DNA of 64,000 nt from an uncultured Clostridia bacterium (lineage in GTDB: Bacteria > Bacillota > Clostridia > Christensenellales > Borkfalkiaceae): assembly GCA_944368155.1 (NCBI GenBank), contig CALVWW010000001.1, positions 186,001 to 250,000 of the forward strand, in the 5' to 3' direction. Numbering within the stretch: the first letter of the stretch is position 1; every line of letters begins with the position of its first letter. This document shows positions 1 through 7,620 of the stretch, piece by piece. The translations under genes and the position numbers were made by a program. The notes under the pieces were generated by a model. That model worked only from the letters and a program-made list of their open reading frames with translations. It was not told the DNA's origin and searched no databases.

Positions 1-174
1 ACGCAAAGCCTCAAGCTTTCTTCTGCGCAAACCGAAAATTATATGATTGAACCCATGGTCTGTTATGCCGACAGCCTTAAGGCCAATTTTTTTGGCTGCT
101 TCGGCATTTTCAAGAACAGTATTTTTGCCGTGTGAATACGGCGTGTGCGTGTGATAATCTCCTGTTAAAATCAT
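1..174 (-). CDS. PHP-domain metal-dependent phosphatase, N-terminal part (cut by window edge)
   Basis: This is the first 58 codons of a gene that runs off the left edge. The start MILTGDYHTHTPYSHGKN carries the metal-binding His-x-His of PHP-domain proteins (histidinol phosphatase or DNA polymerase III PHP type), and a second motif, ITDHG, follows near residue 39. Its ATG overlaps the murB stop codon (ATGA), so the two are translationally coupled. In many Clostridia murB is followed by a PHP gene and then rapZ-yvcK-whiA, so this is probably the same cluster. The substrate cannot be told from the fragment; a small phosphorylated metabolite is likely. The family call is firm and the specific function is open. 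Confidence 0.8.
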   Translation of the reverse strand, partial: MILTGDYHTHTPYSHGKNTVLENAEAAKKIGLKAVGITDHGFNHIIFGLRRRKLEALR

Positions 175-1076
175 TTAAATTCTCCGATAAAGCAAACCTC
201 TTCTTTAAGCGTTATTCCAAATTTTTTATACACTTCATTTTTAACAAATTGTATCAGCGAGTAAACATCAGAAGAACTTCTTCCGCAGTTCAATATAAAA
301 TTTGCGTGCGACGGACTTACATAAGCCCCTCCGATACGCACGCCTTTCAAACCTGCGTTCTCGATAATCTTCCCCGCGCTAACGCCGCAGTAATTTTCGA
401 ACACGCAGCCGCAGCTTCTGCCTGCAGGCAAGCTCCGCCTATCCGCAAGCCGCTTTAAAATATTTGTTGCCACGATGCGAGGTTCGGACCGCCTAGTTCT
501 AAGTTTTACACTTAGAATAAGACATTTTATGTCACGCATAGTACTATGCTTATATGTAAATTCACAATCTTCAGCAGATAATTCTTTAAGCTCAGGCGAG
601 GCAACGCGAACACTTACAACATTATCTGCAATATATTTTCCGCCGGCTCCGCCATTCATAAAGACAAGACCTCCGACAGAAGCAGGAATACCAGCAAGAT
701 ACTCCAGCCCCGTGAGTCCTTCGTTTTTACAAAATGACAGAAGTTCCGAAACTTTTACGCCGCTCGCCACATTGAGGACAACATCGTCACGACAATGCTC
801 AGGCACGGTTATTCCCTTCATGTTTGCGGTGCTCAGCACATACCCCTCAAATCTTCCGTCCTGCGCGAGAACATTGGAACCGCAGCCGAGAATGCAAAAA
901 TTTTCACCGCTGTTCAGCAAAAAGGAAAATATTGCCGTGCCCTCAGTCTCGCTTCTCGGAAACAACGCAACTTTTGCCGTGCCGCCGCAACCGTAAGTTG
1001 TATTTAAAGAAAAACTGAAGTCATATTTTTTAGGCACACCGGTAAAGCGGCCGTCCGCACACCTTATGTCAGACAA
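171..1076 (-). CDS. murB: UDP-N-acetylenolpyruvoylglucosamine reductase MurB
   Basis: MurB is the cytoplasmic FAD enzyme that reduces UDP-GlcNAc-enolpyruvate to UDP-MurNAc with NADPH in peptidoglycan precursor synthesis. The FAD-binding half shows GCGSN (64-68) and GIPASVGG (129-136). The C-terminal domain contains NAGLKGVRIGGA and the HANFILN stretch, and the protein ends in KEEVCFIGEF, where the catalytic Glu normally lies. At 301 residues the length is normal. Two usual active-site positions differ. The YRxS motif reads YKHS (175-178), and the GS(V/I)F proton-donor motif reads GCVF (223-226), putting Cys in place of the catalytic Ser. One copy of the window's 18-bp repeat lies in frame within codons 178-183 (STMRDI), right after YKHS. 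The stop overlaps the PHP gene start. Confidence 0.93.
   Translation of the reverse strand: MSDIRCADGRFTGVPKKYDFSFSLNTTYGCGGTAKVALFPRSETEGTAIFSFLLNSGENFCILGCGSNVLAQDGRFEGYVLSTANMKGITVPEHCRDDVVLNVASGVKVSELLSFCKNEGLTGLEYLAGIPASVGGLVFMNGGAGGKYIADNVVSVRVASPELKELSAEDCEFTYKHSTMRDIKCLILSVKLRTRRSEPRIVATNILKRLADRRSLPAGRSCGCVFENYCGVSAGKIIENAGLKGVRIGGAYVSPSHANFILNCGRSSSDVYSLIQFVKNEVYKKFGITLKEEVCFIGEFK
528..545 (-). repeat. 18-bp dispersed repeat, copy 1 (inside murB)
   Basis: Plus-strand sequence TATGTCACGCATAGTACT. Read on the minus strand it supplies murB codons for STMRDI, in a loop that varies between MurB proteins. It carries the internal dyad TATG-N5-CATA shared by most copies, and here it extends into the palindrome GCATAGTACTATGC. 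Confidence 0.75.
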
Positions 1077-1114
1077 ACTATCTACTCCTATATAATAACA
1101 TTTTTTTTGTGTTT

Positions 1115-2023
1115 TTACAATGGTTTGAGTAAACTTTTCAGCAGATTTATGTCTTCCGCTCTAATGGCCGTCATAATTTTTTCAATAGCCTCTCTTCCCG
1201 CCACCGCAGGCAGACCATACTCATACTGCACTTCGAGCACATGCAGCCGGTCGCTATATAGACTGTTACCCACGCTCAGCATTGAGAGTTTTGTAAGGGT
1301 TTGCCACTGAGAAAGCAGACAAGCGATAAATTCTTCCGCTACCGAAGCCTTATATGCATTTTGCGACAACACAGCAATATACTGGTAAAGGTCGTTAAAC
1401 TGCGTCACCGGTTCCACATAAAAATTTACATTGCGCGTTTTAAGACGCTGTATGTCACGCTGAGTGCCTAAAAGATAGTCATACTCCCCGTTAATCAGCT
1501 GTACATATGCGCTGGTCGGCGCAGACGCATCGGCGCCGTACACTCCCCTGAATAAAGCCGCCGCACACGAGAGGTTATCCCTTCCCGAATTTATAACAGT
1601 GTTTTCTGCCGTTGCCGCACCGAAGTCGGCGTTGTTTAACGATATCATACAGTATGCGCCCATACACCAGACTTCCGGGGAACCCTTTACAATACTTTCA
1701 ATTCCATAAAAACCGGCGCCGTAAGAGATTATGTCGGGCACAACTCCGTTTTCCAAATTCTGACGCGCGGCGACGGCTGTCAGCGATGTAACCTCTATGT
1801 AAAGTTGTCTGCCGGCTGAAAACTGTTCGGCCACAGCCCTTAGATAATCTGCACGCGAACCGGTTCCGCCTTCAAAGCTGTCAATCTGCCATAATGTAAG
1901 CATGCTGAGTTCTTCGTCTTTAGCGTCACCTTCATGTGAATCAATAACAAAAGCCGCTACCATTCCGCCAATTAAGGCGCATATGCACAGACAGGCGCAT
2001 ACAAAGCGAATAATTTTGCGCAT
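1115..2023 (-). CDS. Extracellular solute-binding protein-like, membrane-anchored
   Basis: A protein of 302 residues with a short basic start, a hydrophobic segment at about residues 6-26 (signal peptide or N-terminal anchor, with no clear lipobox) and then an exported domain. The body resembles family 1 sugar-binding proteins of ABC importers: a LTLWQIDSFEGGTG-like opening strand, an RADYLRAVAEQF helix and a PDIISYGAGFYG segment. No permease or ATPase gene is adjacent, so it is an orphan. It may work with a distant transporter or act as a sensor. Two strong inverted repeats lie just upstream and may be operator sites. The fold call is moderate and the ligand is unknown. Confidence 0.6.
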   Translation of the reverse strand: MRKIIRFVCACLCICALIGGMVAAFVIDSHEGDAKDEELSMLTLWQIDSFEGGTGSRADYLRAVAEQFSAGRQLYIEVTSLTAVAARQNLENGVVPDIISYGAGFYGIESIVKGSPEVWCMGAYCMISLNNADFGAATAENTVINSGRDNLSCAAALFRGVYGADASAPTSAYVQLINGEYDYLLGTQRDIQRLKTRNVNFYVEPVTQFNDLYQYIAVLSQNAYKASVAEEFIACLLSQWQTLTKLSMLSVGNSLYSDRLHVLEVQYEYGLPAVAGREAIEKIMTAIRAEDINLLKSLLKPL

Positions 2024-2061
2024 ATCTTATTCTATGATATAAAATACGGCAAAAATACATA

Positions 2062-2093
2062 GGGAAGCGTTTTCATTAATGAAAACGCTTCCC
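2062..2093. promoter_or_regulatory. 32-bp perfect palindrome, cre-like operator candidate
   Basis: Both arms are 16 nt (GGGAAGCGTTTTCATT and its exact complement) and meet without a loop. There is no U-tract on either side, so it is not an ordinary terminator. Each half contains TGAAAACGCTT, which fits about 12 of the 14 positions of a CcpA/LacI-type cre site. It ends about 40 bp upstream of the solute-binding protein gene. Confidence 0.5.
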
Positions 2094-2200
2094 CGCGTCT
2101 GCTTAAAACGATTCCGCATATTAATTACCAACGCAAATTCCTTCCGCAAAAACTAACTTATCTTGCTAAAACAGAATTTTTGCAAAAATGATATCTACAC

Positions 2201-2222
2201 TTTAAAGCGGTAGCGCTTTAAA
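2201..2222. promoter_or_regulatory. Inverted repeat TTTAAAGCG-N4-CGCTTTAAA
   Basis: A perfect 9-bp dyad with a 4-nt centre in the 326-bp space between the solute-binding protein gene and yebC. It has no U-tract, and an operator is the likeliest reading. Besides the two dyads and the yebC terminator I see nothing else in this gap. Confidence 0.4.
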
Positions 2223-2311
2223 ACAGACTATATTATTAAAGCGTCGCCGCTTGTACTATTATTTTCTGCAGGAAAACGTCCTTTATGCGTTAAATTTAAA
2301 AATTTTTTAAG

Positions 2312-2339
2312 AAAAAAGCCGCGCTGTCTTTGCGCGGCT
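2312..2339 (-). terminator. Intrinsic terminator after yebC
   Basis: Stem AGCCGCGC (2317-2324) pairs with GCGCGGCT (2332-2339). On the minus strand it is followed by a run of U from 2316 to 2312. It lies 10 nt beyond the yebC stop codon. Confidence 0.85.
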
Positions 2340-2349
2340 CGGTTAACCT

Positions 2350-3087
2350 TTATTCTTCATCCTCTTCGGGCATTTCCACATTGTGATAAACATCCTGCAC
2401 ATCGTCAAGCTCGTCGAGTCTGTCGAGCATCTTTTTGAACGTTTCAAGTTTTTCGGCATCGAGAGTGATATAATTCTGTGGAATCATCTTAACGGCCGCC
2501 TCAAAGAAGTTTACGCCCTTACCTTCGAGATATGTGCGCACGGACGAAAAATTTTCGGGTGCACAATACACTTCATACGCATCGTCCTGCGCAACGTAGT
2601 CGTCCGCTCCCGCCTCAAGGCAATACTCCATCATAGTGTCCTCGTCAAGGGCAGGCGTACGCTCAACAGCAAGATAACCCTTGTTATCAAACATGTATGA
2701 AACACAACCGGTATTACCCATCTGACCGCCGCACTTTGACATAGTCGACCGAACGTCGCCGGCCGTTCTGTTTACATTGTCCGTAAGGGTCTTAATTATT
2801 ACGGCAGAACCGCCGACGCCATAACCTTCATAGGTGAGTTCCTTATATTCCTTGTCGCCAAGCTCACCTGCGGCGCGGGCAATAGAGCGCTTTATGGTGT
2901 CGTTAGGCATATTTGCAGCTTTAGCTTTTGCAATTGCATCGGCAAGTTTACTGTTTGTATCGGGGTTAGGGTTACCTTTTGCCGCAACGGCGATTTCCCT
3001 GCCGAGCTTGGTGAACGCGGCACCGCGCGCCGCGTCTGTCTTGCCCTTTTTTGCCTGTATATTGTGCCATTTGGAATGACCTGACAT
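2350..3087 (-). CDS. yebC: YebC/PmpR family protein (TACO1 family)
   Basis: A YebC/TACO1-family protein of 245 residues, the normal length. It opens with the family hallmark MSGHSKWHNIQAKKGKTDAA and continues with FTKLGREIAVAAKG and the NMPNDTIKRSIARA segment. The family is cytoplasmic. Members have been described as DNA-binding regulators and, for TACO1 and several bacterial members, as translation factors that relieve stalling at proline-rich stretches, so the role here stays open between the two. The start has an AGGAGG ribosome binding site 7-8 nt upstream. It lies 33 bp after the rRNA methyltransferase gene on the same strand, so the two may be cotranscribed, and it ends at a clear terminator. 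Confidence 0.93.
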   Translation of the reverse strand: MSGHSKWHNIQAKKGKTDAARGAAFTKLGREIAVAAKGNPNPDTNSKLADAIAKAKAANMPNDTIKRSIARAAGELGDKEYKELTYEGYGVGGSAVIIKTLTDNVNRTAGDVRSTMSKCGGQMGNTGCVSYMFDNKGYLAVERTPALDEDTMMEYCLEAGADDYVAQDDAYEVYCAPENFSSVRTYLEGKGVNFFEAAVKMIPQNYITLDAEKLETFKKMLDRLDELDDVQDVYHNVEMPEEDEE

Positions 3088-3120
3088 TAATAGAACCTCC
3101 TTCTTTGTTTTACACGCAAA

Positions 3121-3849
3121 TTATAATTTTGCGCCGTTTATTACATACATCAAGATTCCCGCCGAAACTGCGGCGTTAAGACTTTCACACGTGGAACGCA
3201 TGGGTACTCTTACCGTGTATGCTGACGCCGAGCGGACCTTCTGACTGAGTCCGCTGCCCTCGTTGCCTATGCACAGGCAGAATTTATCCGGAGCATTGAA
3301 ACCAAAGACATTCTCCCCGTCCATATCGGCGCTTACAAGAGGTACATCGCGGAGCGCATCAAGCGCCTCATCTGCCGTGCAGCGCATCAACTTCGTAAAA
3401 AACACTCCGCTCATGCTTGCGCGCACAGACTTGGGAGAATAAGGGTCGGCACAGCCGACGAGATATATTTCCCCAAAGCCGGCGGCGTTCGCCGTCCTAA
3501 TTATCGTACCGACATTGCCCGGGTCCTGCAATCCGTCCAAAAGAATGCACCTGTCTTCAGGCGCAGACACCGGAGTTCTTGGAATTTTCACCGAAGCAAT
3601 CACGCCCTGCGGAGATTTTTCATCGGAAATGTACTCAAATACGTCGCGCGTGACGACAACGGCGTCGGCAGACACAGAGGCGTATTCAGGAGTACACATG
3701 ACGGAAGTGACTTCACACCCCGCTTCAATGCACTCGGTAACCATCTTAATGCCCTCTACGAGATATTCGCCGTACTCCCTGCGGAATTTTTTATCTTTGA
3801 GCGCGGCCATGCGCCGCACTCTGATATTGGACCTTGACTGAATAATCAT
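3121..3849 (-). CDS. TrmH/SpoU-family RNA 2'-O-methyltransferase
   Basis: A SPOUT-class methyltransferase of 242 residues that probably 2'-O-methylates a ribose in 23S rRNA or tRNA with SAM. The N-terminal substrate-binding part begins MIIQSRSNIRVRRMAALKDKK. The SPOUT knot carries the three family motifs: LLDGLQDPGNVGTIIRTANA, then CIGNEGSGLS, then VPMRSTCESLNAAVSAGI with the Asn of motif 3. The gene usually lies near rplT or pheS in Firmicutes, as it does here. The start codon follows the U-tract of the rplT terminator within a few bases and has no visible Shine-Dalgarno, so expression must come from readthrough or an unusual initiation. Confidence 0.88.
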   Translation of the reverse strand: MIIQSRSNIRVRRMAALKDKKFRREYGEYLVEGIKMVTECIEAGCEVTSVMCTPEYASVSADAVVVTRDVFEYISDEKSPQGVIASVKIPRTPVSAPEDRCILLDGLQDPGNVGTIIRTANAAGFGEIYLVGCADPYSPKSVRASMSGVFFTKLMRCTADEALDALRDVPLVSADMDGENVFGFNAPDKFCLCIGNEGSGLSQKVRSASAYTVRVPMRSTCESLNAAVSAGILMYVINGAKL

Positions 3850-3855
3850 AAAAGC

Positions 3856-3887
3856 AAAAAATTAAGCCTGTATTTCAAGGCTTAATT
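3856..3887 (-). terminator. Intrinsic terminator after rplT, abutting the methyltransferase start
   Basis: Stem AATTAAGCCT (3860-3869) pairs with AGGCTTAATT (3878-3887). On the minus strand a U-rich tract follows, and the TrmH-family ATG sits at 3849, directly after it. Confidence 0.8.
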
Positions 3888-3915
3888 CGGCATACTTTCA
3901 GCGCAAAAGCGCGTT

Positions 3916-4266
3916 TTATACAGCAGCCTTTGCCTTCTCTGCAAGCGCAGCGAATGCTGCGGCATCATTAACCGCAAGGTCTGCGAGAACTTTTCTGTTG
4001 AGATTTATGCCGGCAATCTTAAGGCCGTGCATAAATTTGGAATACGAAAGGCCGTTAACCCTGGCAGCCGCATTGATTCTTGCAATCCAAAGGCTGCGCA
4101 TGTCGCGCTTTCTGAGCTTGCGGCCGATGAAAGCATAGTTCAATGACTTCATAACGGCTTCGCGCGCTATTCTGTACGACTTGGATTTATTACCGAAATA
4201 ACCTTTGGAAAGACGGAATATCTTCCTGCGCTTCTTGAGCGCGTTTACTGTTCTTTTAATACGCAT
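3916..4266 (-). CDS. rplT: 50S ribosomal protein L20
   Basis: Ribosomal protein L20, 116 residues, a 23S-binding assembly protein of the large subunit. The lysine/arginine-rich N-terminal extension includes [20 protein letters not shown], and the globular part carries RDRMRSLW-type and [19 protein letters not shown] motifs typical of the family. A strong AAGGAGGT site precedes the ATG. It is the last gene of infC-rpmI-rplT, 14 bp after rpmI. In Firmicutes L20 represses its own operon by acting on the leader RNA, and the leader hairpin at 5071-5092 is a plausible target. Confidence 0.97.
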   Translation of the reverse strand: MRIKRTVNALKKRRKIFRLSKGYFGNKSKSYRIAREAVMKSLNYAFIGRKLRKRDMRSLWIARINAAARVNGLSYSKFMHGLKIAGINLNRKVLADLAVNDAAAFAALAEKAKAAV

Positions 4267-4280
4267 ACGGGGTGACCTCC

Positions 4281-4481
4281 TTAATCCTTATAGGGAATCA
4301 TAGCCTTTACGGTTGATTCCTGTGTGGTGGAAACTAACGTGTTCTTACGCAAATTTCTCTTTCTCTTTCTGTTTTTGGTTTCTGCCTTGTGGTTCTTGCC
4401 GCCGTGCGCTCTCTTCACCTTGCCGGAAGATGTGAGCCAGAAGCGCTTTTTAGTGCCGCTGTGTGATTTCTGCTTGGGCAT
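4281..4481 (-). CDS. rpmI: 50S ribosomal protein L35
   Basis: Ribosomal protein L35, 66 residues. It begins [20 protein letters not shown] and is highly basic throughout, with [20 protein letters not shown] in the middle, as in all L35 proteins. It belongs to the large subunit. A GGAGGTC site lies 7-8 nt before the ATG. It sits between infC and rplT, and the order infC-rpmI-rplT is nearly universal in Bacillota. Confidence 0.97.
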   Translation of the reverse strand: MPKQKSHSGTKKRFWLTSSGKVKRAHGGKNHKAETKNRKRKRNLRKNTLVSTTQESTVKAMIPYKD

Positions 4482-4521
4482 ATTTATGACCTCCGATTTG
4501 AATTTATTTAAAATGAGTGTT

Positions 4522-5034
4522 TTAAGCCTTTACGGGCGAAAGCATCATTATGATGTTTCTGCCCTCTGTGGTGGGTTTTTTGTCCATGACCGCCTTGCCG
4601 CCTAAGCCTTCGAAAAAGTTCTCCATAACCTTTACGCCCTGGTATGAGCGGGAATTTTCCCTGCCCTTCATGCGGATAGACACTTTGACCTTGTTGCCCG
4701 CCTCTAAAAATTTAAGGCACTGCTTGGTCTTTACTGCAATGTCACCCACATCGATAGTCATAGAGAGCCTGATTTCTTTAAGCTCGACAATAGTCTGGTT
4801 TTTGCGGTTTTCCTTATCCTTTTTTGCCTGCTCGTACTTGAACTTGGAATAATCCATTATTTTGCATACGGGCGGGTTAGCCGTGGGGGAAATTTTAACA
4901 AGGTCGAGGTCCTGCTCATAGGCGAGCTTCTGCGCCTGAGCCGCACTCATCACCCCGAGCATCTGCCCGTCGGATGCGATTACCCTGACTTCCCTGTCGC
5001 GGATATCTTCGTTGATAGAATAGGAATCTTTGAT
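4522..5034 (-). CDS. infC: Translation initiation factor IF-3, starting at ATC
   Basis: IF-3 binds the 30S subunit and checks start-codon and initiator tRNA pairing. The reading frame extends upstream of the first ATG (4962) and encodes the expected N-terminal domain opening SYSINEDIRDREVRVIASDG, followed by MLGVMSAAQAQKLAYEQ. No ATG, GTG or TTG exists in frame before that ATG, and a TAA stop lies two codons before the ATC at 5034-5032. GAGAGGT lies 8 nt upstream of this ATC. So the start is read as ATC, giving 170 residues, the usual length. Rare AUU/AUC starts are known for infC and allow IF-3 to limit its own synthesis. The C-terminal domain contains IRLSMTIDVGDIAVK and the RMKGRENS motif. 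Confidence 0.92.
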   Translation of the reverse strand: MKDSYSINEDIRDREVRVIASDGQMLGVMSAAQAQKLAYEQDLDLVKISPTANPPVCKIMDYSKFKYEQAKKDKENRKNQTIVELKEIRLSMTIDVGDIAVKTKQCLKFLEAGNKVKVSIRMKGRENSRSYQGVKVMENFFEGLGGKAVMDKKPTTEGRNIIMMLSPVKA

Positions 5035-5063
5035 AACTTTTTACCTCTCATTTTATTTGCCGC

Positions 5064-5092
5064 AAAAAAAGCGGCTTGCAAGAGCAAACCGC
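5064..5092 (-). promoter_or_regulatory. Leader attenuator hairpin of infC-rpmI-rplT
   Basis: In the 5' leader of infC the minus strand reads GCGGTTTGC-TCTT-GCAAGCCGC and then seven U residues (5070-5064). This is a complete intrinsic terminator 30 nt upstream of the infC start. Bacillota infC operons carry an L20-responsive attenuator here (L20 leader family), and I infer the same control. The rest of the leader (5093-5193) has no gene. Confidence 0.75.
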
Positions 5093-5199
5093 ATTAATGA
5101 CAAACGTTGTACGCGCCGATAAAAGACACGAGATTAAATCATTATTTGCCGACACAGACTTTCCGCGCGGCGAAAGGTTTTGCCTTTGCTTGCCTATTG

Positions 5200-5228
5200 A
5201 TAATACAATATCGCAGACCAAATGTCAA
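5200..5228 (-). promoter_or_regulatory. Promoter of infC operon
   Basis: The -35 TTGACA (5228-5223), a 17-bp spacer and -10 TATTAT (5205-5200) on the minus strand. The predicted start is near 5193, giving a leader of about 160 nt. Confidence 0.85.
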
Positions 5229-5291
5229 ACAAATTTAATGACATTTACAACAGATTTTACTAAGTCAGGTAATTTTTATCCCTTTATATGC

Positions 5292-5327
5292 TTTTGAGCT
5301 GCGCCGCCTCTGCGGCGCAGCTCAAAA
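5292..5327. terminator. Strong hairpin after thrS
   Basis: Arms GAGCTGCGCCGC (5296-5307) and GCGGCGCAGCTC (5312-5323), extended by TTTT/AAAA, give a 16-bp stem 5 bp after the thrS stop. A downstream U-tract is lacking, so termination may be partial or assisted. Confidence 0.65.
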
Positions 5328-5331
5328 TTAT

Positions 5332-7239
5332 TTAAAAAATCACCTTATCATCAATTTCCTGCACAATAGTGCTTACGAATTCCTCTGCACTCACGGTGGT
5401 CTTTTCTTCAATGCCACGCTTATTTACATTTACCGTGCCGTCGCGTTCTTCAGCGTCACCGACAACCAGGACATAGGGAACTTTTTCGAGCTTTGCCTCC
5501 CTTATCTTATAGCCTATCTTTTCGTTTCTGCCGTCGAATTCAACACGAACGCCGCGCCCGCGCAGTTTTTCGCATACGCATTCGGCATAGTTCTTAGTTC
5601 TGTCTGTTATGGAGAGAACTTTGACCTGAACGGGGGCAAGCCATACGGGGAACTTGCCGGCAAAGTGCTCGATAAGTATGCCGATAAAGCGCTCGATAGA
5701 ACCGAAAATCGCACGGTGAATCATTATGGGACGATGTTTTTCACCATCCTCGCCCACATATTCAAGCTCAAAGCGCTGAGGCATCTGGAAATCGAGCTGA
5801 ATGGTGCCGCACTGCCATGTTCTGCCTATGCTGTCCTGAAGATGGAAATCGATTTTAGGGCCGTAGAACGCGCCGTCGCCTTCGTTTATCTCATAATCAA
5901 ACCCGAGTTCGTCGAGCGCCGCGCGCAGTGCGTCGGTAGCCATATTCCACTCCTTCTCAGTTCCCATGCTGTTCTCCGGACGGGTGGAAAGTTCAACTTT
6001 GTATTTGAATCCGAACTGCTTATAAATTTTATCGGTAAGACGCACTACCCCCTTTATCTCCTCGGTTATCTGTTCGGGGAGCATGAAGATGTGCGCGTCG
6101 TCCTGAGTGAAGCAACGAACACGGAACAGGCCGTGCAGCTGTCCGCTCTTTTCATGCCTGTGCACAAGTCCCATCTCGCCCATCCTTATAGGAAGGTCTT
6201 TATAGCTGTGGGGGGAAAGTTTGTAAACAAGCATACCGCCGGGACAGTTCATAGGCTTAATAGCGCAGTCCTCGCCGTCAATCTTGGTGGTATACATATT
6301 TTCTTTATAGTGGTCCCAGTGGCCCGATGTTTCCCAAAGGCTGCGGGTAAGAATTATAGGAGTCTGTATTTCAACGTAGCCCTCCTTGCGGTGAAGTTCG
6401 CGCCAATAGTCGACGAGCGTATTTTTAAGCACCATGCCGTTGGGAAGGAAGAACGGGAACCCTCTGCCCTCGTTAAGCAGAGCAAACAGTTTCAGTTCCT
6501 TGCCAAGCTTGATATGGTCGCGCTTTTTAGCCTCCTCAAGCATATCGAAATAGGCCTGCATTTCGTCTTTTTTGGCAAATGCAACGCCGTATATCCTTGT
6601 GAGCATCTTGTTCTTCTCGTTGCCGCGCCAATAAGCGCCCGCTATGGAAGTAAGTTTAAACGCCTTGATTTTGCCCGTCGACGGAAGATGAGGACCGCGG
6701 CAGAGGTCGGTGAACGAGCCCTGCTTGTAGAAAGAAATAACTGCGTCCTCGGGCAGGTCGTTTATAAGCTCTACTTTGTATTTCTCCTTATACTTCGACA
6801 TAAGTTCAACAGCCTCTTTGCGTGAGAGCTCGAAGCGTTCAATCGGGGTATTTGCCTTGATTATCTTGTGCATCTCGGCCTCAATCTTTTCAAAGTCGTC
6901 CTGCGTTATGGGCGTATTGAAATCGATGTCATAGTAAAAGCCGTTTTCAATTACGGGGCCTATTGCAAGTTTGCAAGTGGGGAAAATATTCTTAACCGCC
7001 TGTGCAAGAACGTGCGCGCATGTGTGACGATATACCTCAAGCCCCTCCTTATCCTTCAAAGTAAGAATTTCGAGCTTATCACCCTCTTTGAGTTCATGCG
7101 AAAGGTCGCACACGACGCCGTTAACCTTAGCTGCGACAGCGCTCCTTGCAAGCCCCTCGGATATCGCCGAAGCGGCATTTGCGCAGGTAGCGCCGGCATC
7201 AATATTAAGTTCGTCGCCGTTTCTGAGAAAAACTTTCAT
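5332..7239 (-). CDS. thrS: Threonine--tRNA ligase
   Basis: Class II aminoacyl-tRNA synthetase that charges tRNA-Thr in the cytoplasm; 635 residues, normal for bacterial ThrRS. The N-terminal TGS domain (about 1-62) is followed by the editing domain with HTCAHVLAQAVK near residue 72. The catalytic core contains IKPMNCPGGMLVYK, whose Cys is a zinc ligand, and the motif 2 region RMGEMGLVHRHEKSGQLHGL, with class II motif 3 in the MIHRAIFGSIERFIGI stretch. The C-terminal anticodon-binding domain begins near PVWLAPVQVKVL. GGAG precedes the ATG. A threonine-type T-box leader lies directly upstream, so expression should rise when uncharged tRNA-Thr accumulates. Confidence 0.97.
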   Translation of the reverse strand: MKVFLRNGDELNIDAGATCANAASAISEGLARSAVAAKVNGVVCDLSHELKEGDKLEILTLKDKEGLEVYRHTCAHVLAQAVKNIFPTCKLAIGPVIENGFYYDIDFNTPITQDDFEKIEAEMHKIIKANTPIERFELSRKEAVELMSKYKEKYKVELINDLPEDAVISFYKQGSFTDLCRGPHLPSTGKIKAFKLTSIAGAYWRGNEKNKMLTRIYGVAFAKKDEMQAYFDMLEEAKKRDHIKLGKELKLFALLNEGRGFPFFLPNGMVLKNTLVDYWRELHRKEGYVEIQTPIILTRSLWETSGHWDHYKENMYTTKIDGEDCAIKPMNCPGGMLVYKLSPHSYKDLPIRMGEMGLVHRHEKSGQLHGLFRVRCFTQDDAHIFMLPEQITEEIKGVVRLTDKIYKQFGFKYKVELSTRPENSMGTEKEWNMATDALRAALDELGFDYEINEGDGAFYGPKIDFHLQDSIGRTWQCGTIQLDFQMPQRFELEYVGEDGEKHRPIMIHRAIFGSIERFIGILIEHFAGKFPVWLAPVQVKVLSITDRTKNYAECVCEKLRGRGVRVEFDGRNEKIGYKIREAKLEKVPYVLVVGDAEERDGTVNVNKRGIEEKTTVSAEEFVSTIVQEIDDKVIF

Positions 7240-7277
7240 TTTACCCGTCTCCTGAAAATATGTTTTTATGAATAAAG

Positions 7278-7500
7278 AAAACGCCCTTAAACCGACGGCT
7301 TTCCGCCGCTAAGTTTAAGGACGCAAAAATTCACTTTTGCGCGGTTCCACCTTAATTGTCTTTAAGACCGCTTTAAAAATTGTCGCCAAGCGCAACTGAA
7401 GGTGGTTTCCCGTTCCCTGACCGCCATGCGGAACTTGCAGCCGAGGCTCCGCTCTCTGTGATGGCATTCAGACGGTACTCGTCTTCCCGCTCGGTAATTC
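7278..7500 (-). promoter_or_regulatory. T-box leader, threonine specific
   Basis: The minus strand carries the antiterminator core GGTGGAACCGCGC (7351-7339) and, downstream, a terminator pairing CCTTAAAC with GTTTAAGG (7320-7284) followed by U-rich sequence. Upstream lies Stem I with the AGAGAGCGGAG stretch. The specifier loop reads GGGAAACCACC, so the specifier codon is ACC (7406-7404), a threonine codon, matching thrS. When uncharged tRNA-Thr binds, the antiterminator forms and transcription continues. Confidence 0.93.
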
Positions 7501-7501
7501 T

Positions 7502-7530
7502 ATGATATTATTTTTTGCAGAGTTTGTCAA
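7502..7530 (-). promoter_or_regulatory. Promoter of thrS T-box leader
   Basis: The -35 TTGACA (7530-7525), a 17-bp spacer and -10 TATCAT (7507-7502) on the minus strand. Transcription starts just before Stem I. Confidence 0.85.
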
Positions 7531-7561
7531 CAACTTAATGGGCTATGATATGTAAAAATAT

Positions 7562-7590
7562 TTGCTAAAAACAGTTAAATTATGTATAAT
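7562..7590 (+). promoter_or_regulatory. Promoter of leuS
   Basis: The -35 TTGCTA (7562-7567), a 17-bp spacer and -10 TATAAT (7585-7590). It is back-to-back with the thrS promoter, and no T-box is visible in the short leuS leader. Confidence 0.75.
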
Positions 7591-7620
7591 GATACGAAGT
7601 AAAAAAACAGGATATGAGCT

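Noticed and set aside
5665..6825. A 386-codon open frame on the plus strand
   Set aside because: It lies wholly opposite thrS, has no family-like sequence and no ribosome binding site; it is a shadow of the thrS codon pattern.
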